A stretch of DNA of 64,000 nt, taken from JAJDAH01 sp964487605. Lineage in GTDB: Bacteria > Myxococcota_A > Polyangia > Polyangiales > Polyangiaceae. The stretch covers positions 23,298 through 87,297 of the forward strand of contig CAZARU010000015.1 in the NCBI GenBank assembly GCA_964487605.1, in the 5' to 3' direction. The position numbers and the translations under genes were made by a program. How positions within the stretch are numbered: the first letter of the stretch is position 1; each line of letters opens with the position of its first letter. Of the stretch, positions 42,195 to 50,688 are shown piece after piece. The notes beneath the pieces are model-generated. The model saw nothing but the letters and a program-made list of their open reading frames with translations, was not told where the DNA came from and made no database searches.

Positions 42195-43496
42195 TCACGC
42201 GCGCGCCCGCCAGGCGTCGGCGAGGTTCCACTCTCGCAGTTGCAGGGCGGGGATGTGCGCGCCGGTGAGGCGGAGCTCGCCGAGGATCCCGAGGGGAAGC
42301 GTGCGCGTGACGACGCGCGGCTCGTAGCTGCCGAGTGTCGGCGGGCGCTTCGCTGCGCCGCGGTCCGCCAGCGCGGCCAGCGAGAGCAGGAGGTCACGCG
42401 GCGCGGGACCCACACGACGACCGAAGTCGAGCGCAACCGCGAACTGGCCGCGTGCGAGGCGCTCGGCCACTTCTCGCGACCCGCGCGGCGCCAGCCGCAG
42501 CTCGTGCTCGGGGGCGGAGAGCGCTCCGGCGACGACACGGGCCACCTCGACGAGCTGGGGCGCCCCCTCGTCCACGAGGAGGTCGCTCGGCGGCCCCGCC
42601 CAGCGGACGCCGGGCGCCGCGGGAAGCCCCGACAGCCCGAGGTGCGCGAGCCGCGACGCGGGAACCGAGTCCGCGAGCTGCTGTGCGACGCCCGGAGCTC
42701 CCCACGGCCCGACCTCCCGTCCCGTCCTCAGCACGACCCAGCCCGGGGAGCCGCCGTCGAATGCGACGGCTCCGGGGCGCGCGCGGTGCAGGCCCGCGCC
42801 GAGCCACCCGAGGTCGCTGTCGCCGACCTCGAAGAGCCTGAGGGCCTCGGCGAGGTCGCGCGCCGGCTTCACGGTCACGCGCTCGAGGAACGCCGCCCCG
42901 CGCGCGGCGCTCGTGTTCCGGACCAGCTCGAGCCGGCCCGCACGCAGCACCGCCATGAACGGCCCGGTTCCGTCCGGCGCCGCGGGCGCGAAGCCGCGCG
43001 GCACGAGCGCGGTCGTCGGGCTCGCGAGCGCCGTCGCCAGCGCCAGCGCATCACCCCCCACGAAAGTGACCGACAGCGGATCACCGGCGACCGGAGCCGG
43101 CCGCGGAACGTTCGCGAGGACGCCGACGGCTCCGGAGCTCCGCGCGCGCTCGATGGCGAAGATCACGTCGCGGGCGTCCAGCGCTCGACCCTTGGCGGTC
43201 GCCAGATTCGGACGGAGCGTCAGCCGCACCATGCCCTCGGACTGCGACGGCAGCGCGGACGCGAGCGTCGGGTAGGGCCGCGACGCGCCATCGAGCGCGA
43301 ACAGCGGCTCGGCGACCAGACCGGCGAAGAGCGCGGACGCGACGTCGTCGATGCGATGCGGATCGACGACGCGGATGGGCCACGGGATGGCGAGGTCGAG
43401 CGCTCCGCCGGTGGGGATCCTTCCCAGCGCGCGAGCCGCGCGGTGCGCGAGGCACGCCGCGGATCCCAGCAGCACGGCGCGCCGCGAGACGTTCAC
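42195..43496 (-). CDS. ABC transporter solute-binding-like protein (SBP family 5-like)
   Basis: A 433-residue protein with an N-terminal RRAVLLGSAACLAHRAARAL signal (Tat- or lipoprotein-like). The IPWPIRVVDPHRIDDVASALFAGLVAEPLFALD opening and YPTLASALPSQSE ... LRPNLATAKGRALDARDVIFAIERA are typical of oligopeptide/nickel-binding proteins of SBP family 5. The C-terminal half is weaker. No ABC permease or ATPase is nearby, which is unusual for a transporter. GTG 43496 overlaps the stop of the upstream gene (GTGA), so it is co-translated with the FG-GAP protein. Confidence 0.75.
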   Translation of the reverse strand: MNVSRRAVLLGSAACLAHRAARALGRIPTGGALDLAIPWPIRVVDPHRIDDVASALFAGLVAEPLFALDGASRPYPTLASALPSQSEGMVRLTLRPNLATAKGRALDARDVIFAIERARSSGAVGVLANVPRPAPVAGDPLSVTFVGGDALALATALASPTTALVPRGFAPAAPDGTGPFMAVLRAGRLELVRNTSAARGAAFLERVTVKPARDLAEALRLFEVGDSDLGWLGAGLHRARPGAVAFDGGSPGWVVLRTGREVGPWGAPGVAQQLADSVPASRLAHLGLSGLPAAPGVRWAGPPSDLLVDEGAPQLVEVARVVAGALSAPEHELRLAPRGSREVAERLARGQFAVALDFGRRVGPAPRDLLLSLAALADRGAAKRPPTLGSYEPRVVTRTLPLGILGELRLTGAHIPALQLREWNLADAWRARA

Positions 43497-44884
43497 CTCA
43501 GCACCCACACGCCGTCCGTCGTGGCGATCGCCAGCGGCGCCAGCGCGGGGCCGTCGGGCGGGCAGACCGCCAGGGCGCGCACTCCGGTCGGAACCGCGAC
43601 GCGAAAGCGTTCGACGAGGGCACCGTCGGTCCGCCACGTGTGGACCACCACCGCGTCCGCGCGAGGATCGAGAGTGCTCGAGCTCGTCACGATCTCCGGA
43701 GCACCGTCTCGATCGAGATCACCCACGGCGAGCTGCGCGCCGACGCCGGGCAAGCGCCCACGGCGACCGGTCCCGTCCTCCACGAGCGCCACGTCCTCCC
43801 CCACCACGCGCCCCACGCGAACCAGCGCGGCGCTCCCGTCGCGCGCGACGATGCGCCGAGCGCCCACCGCGTCCGTCGCGGACGGGAACCTGCCGAGCAC
43901 GTCGTCGCCGTCGGACGCCGCGCAGCGCCCGATGACTCCATCCACGGCGAGGCCGAGGATGCGCGAGCAGCCTCCCCCGGGCCACGGCAGCTTCGCGGAG
44001 TTGTCCGACAACCGTTCGAGGGCGGGGCCCAGGCGCACGCCCTTCTCGCGGTCGCTGATCCCCACGTCGAGGTGCCGTCCCGGCGTCACGGCGACCGCGC
44101 CCAGCGGCTCGCGCAACGGTCGGGGCGAGACGGGCGAGAGATCTGTCCAGGCCGCCGTCGCGTGCGGCGTGAAGGCACCGGCGCGAAGTCTTCCCACGTG
44201 GATGCGGCGCCGCGCGACGAGCACGATCTCGAGGGCGCCATCGCCGTCGAGGTCGTCGCAGGCCAGCGCGAGCGCGTCCCGCTCCGGTGAGGTGGCGCGA
44301 ACCACCGCTCCCGCGACCAGCGGCACGACGGGCAGGAACGTCTGGATCTCGGCGTCGAGGCGCCGGCTCGCGAAGGCGTGCCGCGTCGGCGCGGGCTTGG
44401 GACGGCGTACTCGCTCCCAGAAACCGCGGCGCACGGCCAGCACGCCCGCTCCGACCCGGAGCTCCCCCGCGGCGATCCGCGGCTCGAGATGAACCAGCGA
44501 CGTCGCATCGCCCGCCAGCGCCCGCGCACGATCGAGCTTCGCGGGTTCGTCCACGGCGCGCGCGGCCAGGTGGCCGGCAACCACCCGTGCGAGCCGCGTG
44601 GACAGGCCGCGCGCGTCCGTCAGCTCGACGTCGGCGGCGACGGGCGCCGAGACCACGACGGCGCCCGACGGCAGCGCTTCGAGCTGACGGCCGAGCTCAC
44701 AGGCGATCTCCGCGAGCGCCGACGCCTCGCCGCGCGTGCACGCGGGCGCGCGCTCGGAGGCCTGCGCGCGAGCCGTGCCTGAGGACGATCCGCCGGGCCC
44801 CGGGCTGGGCGGCGGCGGCGTGGCGAGCGCGGATCCCGACGCCATCAGCGCGACCACGGCGACGCGAACGCTCGGTTTTTTCAT
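43493..44884 (-). CDS. Exported protein with FG-GAP/VCBS-like repeats
   Basis: A 463-residue protein with signal peptide (KKPSVRVAVVALMASGSALA, about residue 22). Two calcium-type FG-GAP repeats are visible: CDDLDGDGALEIVLVARR and VGDLDRDGAPEIVTSSS. The rest is beta-rich, as in integrin-like propellers. An AGGAAG motif precedes ATG 44884 by a few bases. Coupled to the solute-binding-like gene by a four-base overlap. Role unknown. Confidence 0.78.
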   Translation of the reverse strand: MKKPSVRVAVVALMASGSALATPPPPSPGPGGSSSGTARAQASERAPACTRGEASALAEIACELGRQLEALPSGAVVVSAPVAADVELTDARGLSTRLARVVAGHLAARAVDEPAKLDRARALAGDATSLVHLEPRIAAGELRVGAGVLAVRRGFWERVRRPKPAPTRHAFASRRLDAEIQTFLPVVPLVAGAVVRATSPERDALALACDDLDGDGALEIVLVARRRIHVGRLRAGAFTPHATAAWTDLSPVSPRPLREPLGAVAVTPGRHLDVGISDREKGVRLGPALERLSDNSAKLPWPGGGCSRILGLAVDGVIGRCAASDGDDVLGRFPSATDAVGARRIVARDGSAALVRVGRVVGEDVALVEDGTGRRGRLPGVGAQLAVGDLDRDGAPEIVTSSSTLDPRADAVVVHTWRTDGALVERFRVAVPTGVRALAVCPPDGPALAPLAIATTDGVWVLR

Positions 44885-44943
44885 GGCTTCCTGGCGAGAA
44901 ACCGAGCCTAGCGCGGACGTCTTGTGATACCCAGGGGGCTGCT

Positions 44944-45636
44944 TTGGCCCTCCGCTCGCTTCGAACGGCCGCGCTCGCGCTGGCCAGCAGCTCGCTCCTG
45001 ACGGCGCTCTCGGTCCCCGCTTTCGCGCAGTGCGTCGACGAGGAGCTGAAGCAGCAGATCGTGGGACGCCGCGCGTACCGGGGTGTGGTGCCGCGCCTCT
45101 TCCAGAAGGCGCTCCGGCACGAGCTTTCGCCCATGGGCGGCTGGTACGCGGCGGATCTGGGGTCCGGGGCACCGGTGTACGGCGGCGCCTACACCTTCCA
45201 CTTCTCCGAGGAGCTGGGCCTGGAGGCGGCGTACTTCCGAACGCGAACCCGCTTCGAGCTGCTCGAAGCCGTCATCGACCGCAACCAGGGGCTGGTGGGA
45301 ATCGTCGACGCGCCCACCGAGAACGTGGACATCTACCTCGGACACCTGGTCTGGTCCCTCGCCTACGGAAAGGTGCGATGGCTCGGAGGGGGCATCAGCC
45401 GCTTCGACTTCTACCTGTCGCTCGGTGCCGGCGCGACGGACGAGTCGGCCGGCGTGGGCCTCACGGGATCCGCCGGCTTCGGCCTGAAGTTCTACCTCCT
45501 GCAGTGGCTCGCGCTTCGCCTCGACGTTCGCGACCACGTGCGCGGCCAGCAGCGCGCCTCCCTCGGTGTCGAGACGGTCGTGAACGACGTGTCCGCCATG
45601 GGCGGCCTGAGCGTGTTCCTGCCGTTCAGCAGCTAG
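44944..45636 (+). CDS. Outer membrane beta-barrel protein (gliding-associated type)
   Basis: A 230-residue protein from TTG 44944, preceded by AGGGGG. The signal SLRTAALALASSSLLTALSVPAFA is followed by QCVDEELKQQIVGRRAYRGV, then LFQKALRHELSPMGGWYAADL and YTFHFSEELGLEAAYFRTR. These are typical of the myxobacterial OMP beta-barrel family linked to adventurous gliding genes, ending in alternate strands and FLPFSS. Its nearness to the glt-like operon (about 4 kb) supports a role there. Confidence 0.82.
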   Translation: MALRSLRTAALALASSSLLTALSVPAFAQCVDEELKQQIVGRRAYRGVVPRLFQKALRHELSPMGGWYAADLGSGAPVYGGAYTFHFSEELGLEAAYFRTRTRFELLEAVIDRNQGLVGIVDAPTENVDIYLGHLVWSLAYGKVRWLGGGISRFDFYLSLGAGATDESAGVGLTGSAGFGLKFYLLQWLALRLDVRDHVRGQQRASLGVETVVNDVSAMGGLSVFLPFSS

Positions 45637-45638
45637 CG

Positions 45639-46226
45639 TCAGCAGCCGATCTTCGGCGGGCGCTGCGTGTCGACGCCGTCCTGTTCGACGGCTTCGAGGC
45701 TCGTCGACGAGAGGGAGCGCTTCTGGACCACCCCGGACGCGGCGTCCGGGGACCCCTTCTCCAAATCCTGCATGCGGCGCTCGATGATGGCCGGATCGTC
45801 CACGGCGGGGCACAAGATCAGGAAGCGCCGCTTCTCGGGCCCCGTCCAGATGGGCACGTCCGCGTCCGCGTCGTCGAAGTCGCCGAGCATGGACGCCGTC
45901 TCCATGAAGAACGGATCGTCCAGCGGATTGAAGTACACGAGCCACGACGCTTCGCGGAGGGGCTCGATGAGTTGCTCCAGTGTTCGTCGAGCCTGGACCA
46001 GCTTCAGGGCCACCGGGTTGGTCTCGGTGAGCACCACGATGGCGACCTCGCGACGACGGAACGCCTTGGTTCGCGCCAGGTGCTTCGCGAAAGCGTCGAC
46101 GGAGTGGGCCGGCGCGTCGATGGTGCGCTGAACGTCACCGCCGCACCGAACGACGACCTCCGCGCAGTGCTCCCTCAGGTGTCGATCCGGGGGCGCCCCT
46201 TGCGGGTACAGGACGAGCCGACCCAT
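45639..46226 (-). CDS. Hypothetical protein
   Basis: A 195-residue soluble protein with no signal peptide. Features seen are an N-terminal beta-like part (GRLVLYPQGAPPD), CRREVAIVVLTETNPV-type hydrophobic strand, a helical middle (RRTLEQLIEPLREA) and a C-terminal Glu/Asp/Ser-rich stretch ending in PPKIGC. No family recognised. TAGACT lies 14 bases before the ATG. Convergent with the outer-membrane barrel gene (three-base gap). Confidence 0.65.
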   Translation of the reverse strand: MGRLVLYPQGAPPDRHLREHCAEVVVRCGGDVQRTIDAPAHSVDAFAKHLARTKAFRRREVAIVVLTETNPVALKLVQARRTLEQLIEPLREASWLVYFNPLDDPFFMETASMLGDFDDADADVPIWTGPEKRRFLILCPAVDDPAIIERRMQDLEKGSPDAASGVVQKRSLSSTSLEAVEQDGVDTQRPPKIGC

Positions 46227-46233
46227 GTCTCCG

Positions 46234-46378
46234 AGACTGCAGTCTAGTGGGTCGAGCGTCACCGGGGCACGCTCGAAGCGGAGCAACCCACGAATCCCCC
46301 GGGATTGCGGGGGTGAAAAGCCTCGGGTGACGGCGGACTCGGTGGACGTTCCGCCGACCCACGGGAGCGTGCCCCGGG
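46234..46378. repeat. Cluster of inverted repeats in a divergent intergenic region
   Basis: AGACTGCAGTCT (46234-46245) is a 12-base palindrome overlapping the TAGACT box of the minus-strand gene. CCGGGGCACGCTC (near 46262-46274) recurs inverted near 46365-46378, GTGGGTCG (46247-46254) recurs as CGACCCAC nearby, and AATCCC-CC-GGGATT lies between. They occupy the space between the 45639-46226 gene and gpmA. Confidence 0.5.
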
Positions 46379-46412
46379 GCGACGCGAGGTCGCGCCGCGC
46401 GCTCGGTCGGAG

Positions 46413-46418
46413 TACACG
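46413..46418 (+). promoter_or_regulatory. Putative -10 element of gpmA
   Basis: TACACG ends 6 bases before ATG 46425 and no Shine-Dalgarno motif is present, again consistent with leaderless initiation. Confidence 0.35.
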
Positions 46419-46424
46419 CCGGCC

Positions 46425-47168
46425 ATGAGGAAGCTCGTCCTGCTGCGCCACGGCCAGAGCCAGTGGAACCTCGAGAACCGGTTCACCGGCTGGGTGGACG
46501 TTCCCCTGAGCGAGCAGGGCGTGCACGAGGCACGACGCGCGGGGATCCTCCTGCGCGAGGCCGGCTTCGAGTTCGACATCGCCTACACGTCGGTGCTCAA
46601 GCGCGCCATCGCGACGCTCTGGCTGGCCCTGGAAGAGCTGGACCAGATGTGGATCCCGGTCCACCGCAGATGGCGCGTCAACGAGCGCATGTACGGCGCG
46701 CTGCAGGGACTGAACAAGGCGGAGACGGCGGCGCGGCACTGCGACGAACAGGTGCTGCTCTGGAGGCGCTCGTACGACGTGCCGCCGCCCGCCGTGGACG
46801 AGACGAGCGAGCACTGGCCGGGTCACGACCGACGCTACGCGCAGGTGCCCCGCGCCGAGCTGCCGAAGAGCGAGTGCCTGGCCGACACCGTTGCGCGGTT
46901 CCTGCCGGTGTGGAACGACGAGATCGCTCCGGCGATTCGCGCCGATCAGCGGGTGCTCCTGGTGGCGCACGGCAACAGCCTGCGCGCGCTGGTCAAGCAC
47001 CTCGACGGGATCGGAGAGCAGGAGATCGTGGACCTCAACATCCCGACCGGTATCCCCCTGGTCTACGAGCTCGGCGACGATCTCGAACCCGAGCGGCACT
47101 ACTACCTGGGCGATGCCGAAGCCGCCGCGCAGGCGGCAGCGGCGGTCGCCGCGCAAGCGCGCCGCTGA
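46425..47168 (+). CDS. gpmA: 2,3-bisphosphoglycerate-dependent phosphoglycerate mutase
   Basis: A 247-residue glycolytic mutase converting 3- and 2-phosphoglycerate. LVLLRHGQSQWNLENRFTG (phospho-His9 region), ERMYGALQGLNKAE and LLVAHGNSLRALVKHL (second catalytic His) are all present and intact. The Ala/Glu/Arg-rich tail (about 20 residues) is slightly longer than usual. No signal peptide. Confidence 0.96.
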   Translation: MRKLVLLRHGQSQWNLENRFTGWVDVPLSEQGVHEARRAGILLREAGFEFDIAYTSVLKRAIATLWLALEELDQMWIPVHRRWRVNERMYGALQGLNKAETAARHCDEQVLLWRRSYDVPPPAVDETSEHWPGHDRRYAQVPRAELPKSECLADTVARFLPVWNDEIAPAIRADQRVLLVAHGNSLRALVKHLDGIGEQEIVDLNIPTGIPLVYELGDDLEPERHYYLGDAEAAAQAAAAVAAQARR

Positions 47169-47225
47169 ACGCGCCGCGCAGGGGCCGTCTGCCCCCCGCA
47201 TCCCGCATGGATACCAGGGAAATCA

Positions 47226-47254
47226 TTGCCCATTCGCGCGCGCGATCCTACACT
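47226..47254 (+). promoter_or_regulatory. Putative sigma-70-type promoter
   Basis: TTGCCC (47226-47231), 17-base spacer, TACACT (47249-47254). Transcription would start near 47261, leaving a leader of about 100 bases before ATG 47361. This differs from the leaderless pattern elsewhere in the window. Confidence 0.5.
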
Positions 47255-47360
47255 CTGGGATGCTTCGCCGCCGCCGGACTCGCGCAGCTCCCGGGCGCGC
47301 TCACGCGCCGGACGTCGCGGCGCCGCTCGCCGACCCCCACGACGCCTCGTCCGCGCCGTC

Positions 47361-47765
47361 ATGGAGAACACCTTGAACCAACACTTCCGGAAGAAGCACG
47401 CACACAAGATTCAACAGACCCGCGAGCGGCGCGAACGCGCCGACGCCGCCCCGCCCCTCGCACAGCGCTTCCCGGCGCTCGCCGCCCTTCGGTTCGAGAT
47501 CCACGAAACCCGTGAGGGCGCCGAGATCCCGGGATCGCGCCGCGCCCGCCCCATCGTGGTCCCGCATGCCACGGCGCACTTCGAGCTGCCGTGCATCGAT
47601 CCCGAGTGCCACGACGGGGGCCACGACCTGACGGCGAACGTGCTTCGAGAACTCGGCAGTCGCCGGCTGTCCTTCGAGGGCTCCCACACGTGCTCCGGAT
47701 CGATCGGCAGCTCGCCGTGCCAGCGCCACCTCCACTGGATTGCCCAGGCGAGCTGGACGAGCTGA
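47361..47765 (+). CDS. Conserved hypothetical protein with putative zinc-binding cysteines
   Basis: A 134-residue soluble protein. After a basic N-terminus (NQHFRKKHAHKIQQTRERRERA) comes a compact domain with CIDPECHDGGHDLT and CSGSIGSSPCQRHLHW, a four-Cys/His set probably binding zinc. ATG 47361 is preferred over the earlier one at 47226 because the promoter at 47226-47254 overlaps that region. Function unknown. Confidence 0.7.
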   Translation: MENTLNQHFRKKHAHKIQQTRERRERADAAPPLAQRFPALAALRFEIHETREGAEIPGSRRARPIVVPHATAHFELPCIDPECHDGGHDLTANVLRELGSRRLSFEGSHTCSGSIGSSPCQRHLHWIAQASWTS

Positions 47766-47774
47766 GGGCGCCGC

Positions 47775-50639
47775 TCAGGATGGGCTCGGCGCGGGCGCGA
47801 CGTCTGCACGGGCGACGGCGGGGCGGCGCGCGCGGAGCGCAGCGACGTCGAGCGGGGACGACGCTCCCGCGAGGAGCGACGTCCTGACCGCGACGTGCGG
47901 AAACCGCGCGTCCCCCGTGAGCGCCTCGACCAGCTCGACGACCTTCGCGGAGCCGCCGGGACCGAGGGAGATCTCCGCCTCCAGGACCTCCAGGTCGCCC
48001 AGGACGCCCGCGGCGCGCAGCGCGACGGCGGCGCGCTCCTCACCGATCCGGAGCGCCGTGGTGTAGGCACGGACGTCGACGCGCTTCCCGATGCCCTTGA
48101 TCTCGCGACGCACGATCCACGAGTCACGGGCCAGGAACGCCCGTACGCGGTCGCGAAGGAGCGCACCCGGTTCCGTCAGGGCGGCGTCCCCCAGCCCCAG
48201 GAGGGCCGGACGCGCGAAGCCCAGGGCGTAGCGGCTCGCGGAGACGACCTTCGCGAGGGACGGGTCCCCCGGTTCCAGGGCGACGGCGGCGGTGATCTGC
48301 AGCCCGTGGCCGCTTGCGGCGCGCAAGGCCTCGAGCGCGGCGGCGGGCGGCGGTGGGTCCAGCAGATCGCAGTCCACGAACTCGTCCAGGCTCGCGATGC
48401 CGAGCGACAGCGCAGGGCCGAACGTCATGACGGGCTTCGGGTGGAAGCCTTCGCTGTAGCGGAGCCGAAGTCCCGCGCGACGAAGCACGCGGGGCAGCTC
48501 GCGAACGAGGTCGAGGTGACCGAGCAGCGCCGTCGGGCCGAGCTTCGTGAAACCGATCCGGTAACGCCGCACTGCGCCCGGCTGTGGGGGGCGGAATCGC
48601 TCGGGACGGCGGTGGGCTCGCGCCACGGGCGACGACTCCCCGGACGTGACGCCGTCATCGACACGAGTCTCTGGGCGCACGGGGAGCCGAGCGCGGTCGC
48701 TCGCGTCGAGCGCGCCGAGGCCCCGCAGGAACACCACGCGCTCCTCGCGCATCTTGCTCATGTCACACGCGACGCCGCAGTCGTAGCAGACCAGCTTGCG
48801 CGCGTCGGCCAGCGCGTCCTCGACGTTCGTGTGGTGGATGAACTGGCCGACGGCCTTCCCGCACGGCGGGCTGAGACGGCTCCTCAGCGCCTTGCGGTAC
48901 TCCTTCGCGAGGAATCCCGGCTCGAGTCCGACGTCCAGGTGGTCCCACGGGAGCCGCGCCGTCACGGGGAGCGTTCCGAGGAACCGCTCCACGCCGATCT
49001 CGAAGTGGGCGAGCGCTTCCTCCCACAGCTCCATCCGCAGGTGCTCGTCCCACGAGTCGAAGATGGCGCCGCGAAGGTAAGCCCGCTCCACGACGTCCGA
49101 GAGTGTCCGATCGCCCCTGGCCAGGATGGCTTCGAGGATACTGGATGTCGCGTCGTGGGTACGAAGCCCGAGGCCCCGCCGCCCGCGGGCTGCATCGCGC
49201 AGGAGGGACTGCTTGCGCGCCACCTCTGCCGGGAGGTCCATGGCGCACCACTGGAACGGGGTGTGCGGCTTGGGCACGTGCGTGGACACGCTGACGGTCA
49301 CCTTGGCGCGCCGGTTGCCCACGCGCCGAGCCACGGCGAGCGCGTTGGTGCCCACTTCGACGATGCCGCGGACGTCCTCGTCAGTCTCGGTGGGGAGCCC
49401 GATCATGAAGTAGAGCTTCATGGCGTCGAACCCCCGCGAGAACGTCCGCTCGGCCGTCTCGAGCAGCTGCTCTTCGGTGACGTTCTTGTTCACGACGTCG
49501 CGCATGCGCTGCGTGCCGGCCTCCGGCGCGAAGGTCAACCCACTGGCACGCACGCGGCCGATGTCGTCCAGCAGCTCCTCGGCCAGGCCGTAGGCGCGCA
49601 GCGACGCCACGCCCAGGCTCACGCGCGCCGGCGCGGTCTGCTCGACGACCCGGCGTATCAACGGTGCGATGCACGACACGTCGGCCGTCGAGAGCGCCGT
49701 GAGGCTCACCTCGTCCTGCCCGCTCTTCTGCAACGCGCTGACGACGGTGGCGACGACCTCGGAAGGGTCGCGCTCGCGCACCGGGCGATAGATCATGCCC
49801 GCCTGACAGAAGCGGCACCCCTCCGTGCACCCGCGAGCGATCTCCACGCTCATGCGCTCGAAGATGGCCTCCGGTCCGCCCACGGGGCCATCGTCGGGGA
49901 AGGGGAACCGGGAGAGGTCCTCGAGCAGCCGCCGCGTGACGGGGAGCGGCGCCTCGGGGGCGAGGGAGCGCGCGACGTACCGGAGCCCGGTCTCCGGGCA
50001 CGGTTGCACTTCGTACAGCGACGGCACGTACACGCCCGGAAGCCTCGCCAGGCGGCGGAGCGCCTCGTCCCGTGGCACGCCCTCCGCGCGGGCCTGCGCC
50101 CAGACGAGCGCGACCTCCGTCAAGAGCTCCTCGCCGTCACCGATGCAGATGGCGTCGAAGAACGCCGCCACGGGCTCGGCGTGGGTCGCCACGGGACCAC
50201 CGGCCACGACCAGCGGGTCCGCATCACTGCGATGCTCGGCTCGCAGTGGAATGCCGCCGAGGTCCAGCATCATCAACACGTTGGTGTACGTGAGCTCGTA
50301 CTGCAGGCTGAACCCCACCACGTCGAAGTCGCAGAGCGGACGCGCGCTCTCGTGGGAGACCAGGAGCTGACCGTGGTCGAGGAGCGCTTGCCGCAGATCG
50401 ACCCACGGCGCGTACGCGCGCTCGGCGAGTGTCCGCGGGTCGTCGTTCAGGATCTTGTACAGGATGCGGAACCCGAGGTGGCTCATCCCGATGTCGTAGA
50501 TCTCGGGAAACGCGAGGCAGACGCGCGCACGGACGCTCGACCAGTCCTTGCGCCGGGTGCCATGCTCGGCGCCGGTGTACCGGCTCGGCTTGGCCACCTT
50601 CGAGAGGAACGTGGCGTAGGGATGCTCAATCGCGATCAC
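47775..50639 (-). CDS. Radical SAM protein with B12-binding domain fused to DUF2344 (TIGR03960-type)
   Basis: A 954-residue protein from GTG 50639. It has an N-terminal B12-binding-like region (DVVGFSLQYELTYTNVLMMLDLGGI), then the radical SAM cluster EIARGCTEGCRFCQAG (about residue 270), the SLTALSTADVSC and ARVSLGVASLRAYG motifs, and a C-terminal DUF2344 domain (GFTKLGPTALLGHLDLVRELPRVLRRAGL ... YSEGFHPKPVMTFGPAL). This fusion is a known family in which the two parts occur as separate neighbours in other bacteria; its substrate is not established. TACCGT stands 12 bases before the GTG. Confidence 0.88.
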   Translation of the reverse strand: MIAIEHPYATFLSKVAKPSRYTGAEHGTRRKDWSSVRARVCLAFPEIYDIGMSHLGFRILYKILNDDPRTLAERAYAPWVDLRQALLDHGQLLVSHESARPLCDFDVVGFSLQYELTYTNVLMMLDLGGIPLRAEHRSDADPLVVAGGPVATHAEPVAAFFDAICIGDGEELLTEVALVWAQARAEGVPRDEALRRLARLPGVYVPSLYEVQPCPETGLRYVARSLAPEAPLPVTRRLLEDLSRFPFPDDGPVGGPEAIFERMSVEIARGCTEGCRFCQAGMIYRPVRERDPSEVVATVVSALQKSGQDEVSLTALSTADVSCIAPLIRRVVEQTAPARVSLGVASLRAYGLAEELLDDIGRVRASGLTFAPEAGTQRMRDVVNKNVTEEQLLETAERTFSRGFDAMKLYFMIGLPTETDEDVRGIVEVGTNALAVARRVGNRRAKVTVSVSTHVPKPHTPFQWCAMDLPAEVARKQSLLRDAARGRRGLGLRTHDATSSILEAILARGDRTLSDVVERAYLRGAIFDSWDEHLRMELWEEALAHFEIGVERFLGTLPVTARLPWDHLDVGLEPGFLAKEYRKALRSRLSPPCGKAVGQFIHHTNVEDALADARKLVCYDCGVACDMSKMREERVVFLRGLGALDASDRARLPVRPETRVDDGVTSGESSPVARAHRRPERFRPPQPGAVRRYRIGFTKLGPTALLGHLDLVRELPRVLRRAGLRLRYSEGFHPKPVMTFGPALSLGIASLDEFVDCDLLDPPPPAAALEALRAASGHGLQITAAVALEPGDPSLAKVVSASRYALGFARPALLGLGDAALTEPGALLRDRVRAFLARDSWIVRREIKGIGKRVDVRAYTTALRIGEERAAVALRAAGVLGDLEVLEAEISLGPGGSAKVVELVEALTGDARFPHVAVRTSLLAGASSPLDVAALRARRPAVARADVAPAPSPS

Positions 50640-50688
50640 GGCGGGACGCGCACGGTAGCACGCCCCCACTGACCCAGCCTGGCGGTCG

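Noticed and set aside
47895..50672. 925-codon plus-strand open frame
   Set aside because: Antisense to the radical SAM fusion, whose motifs (CTEGCRFC) are intact on the minus strand.
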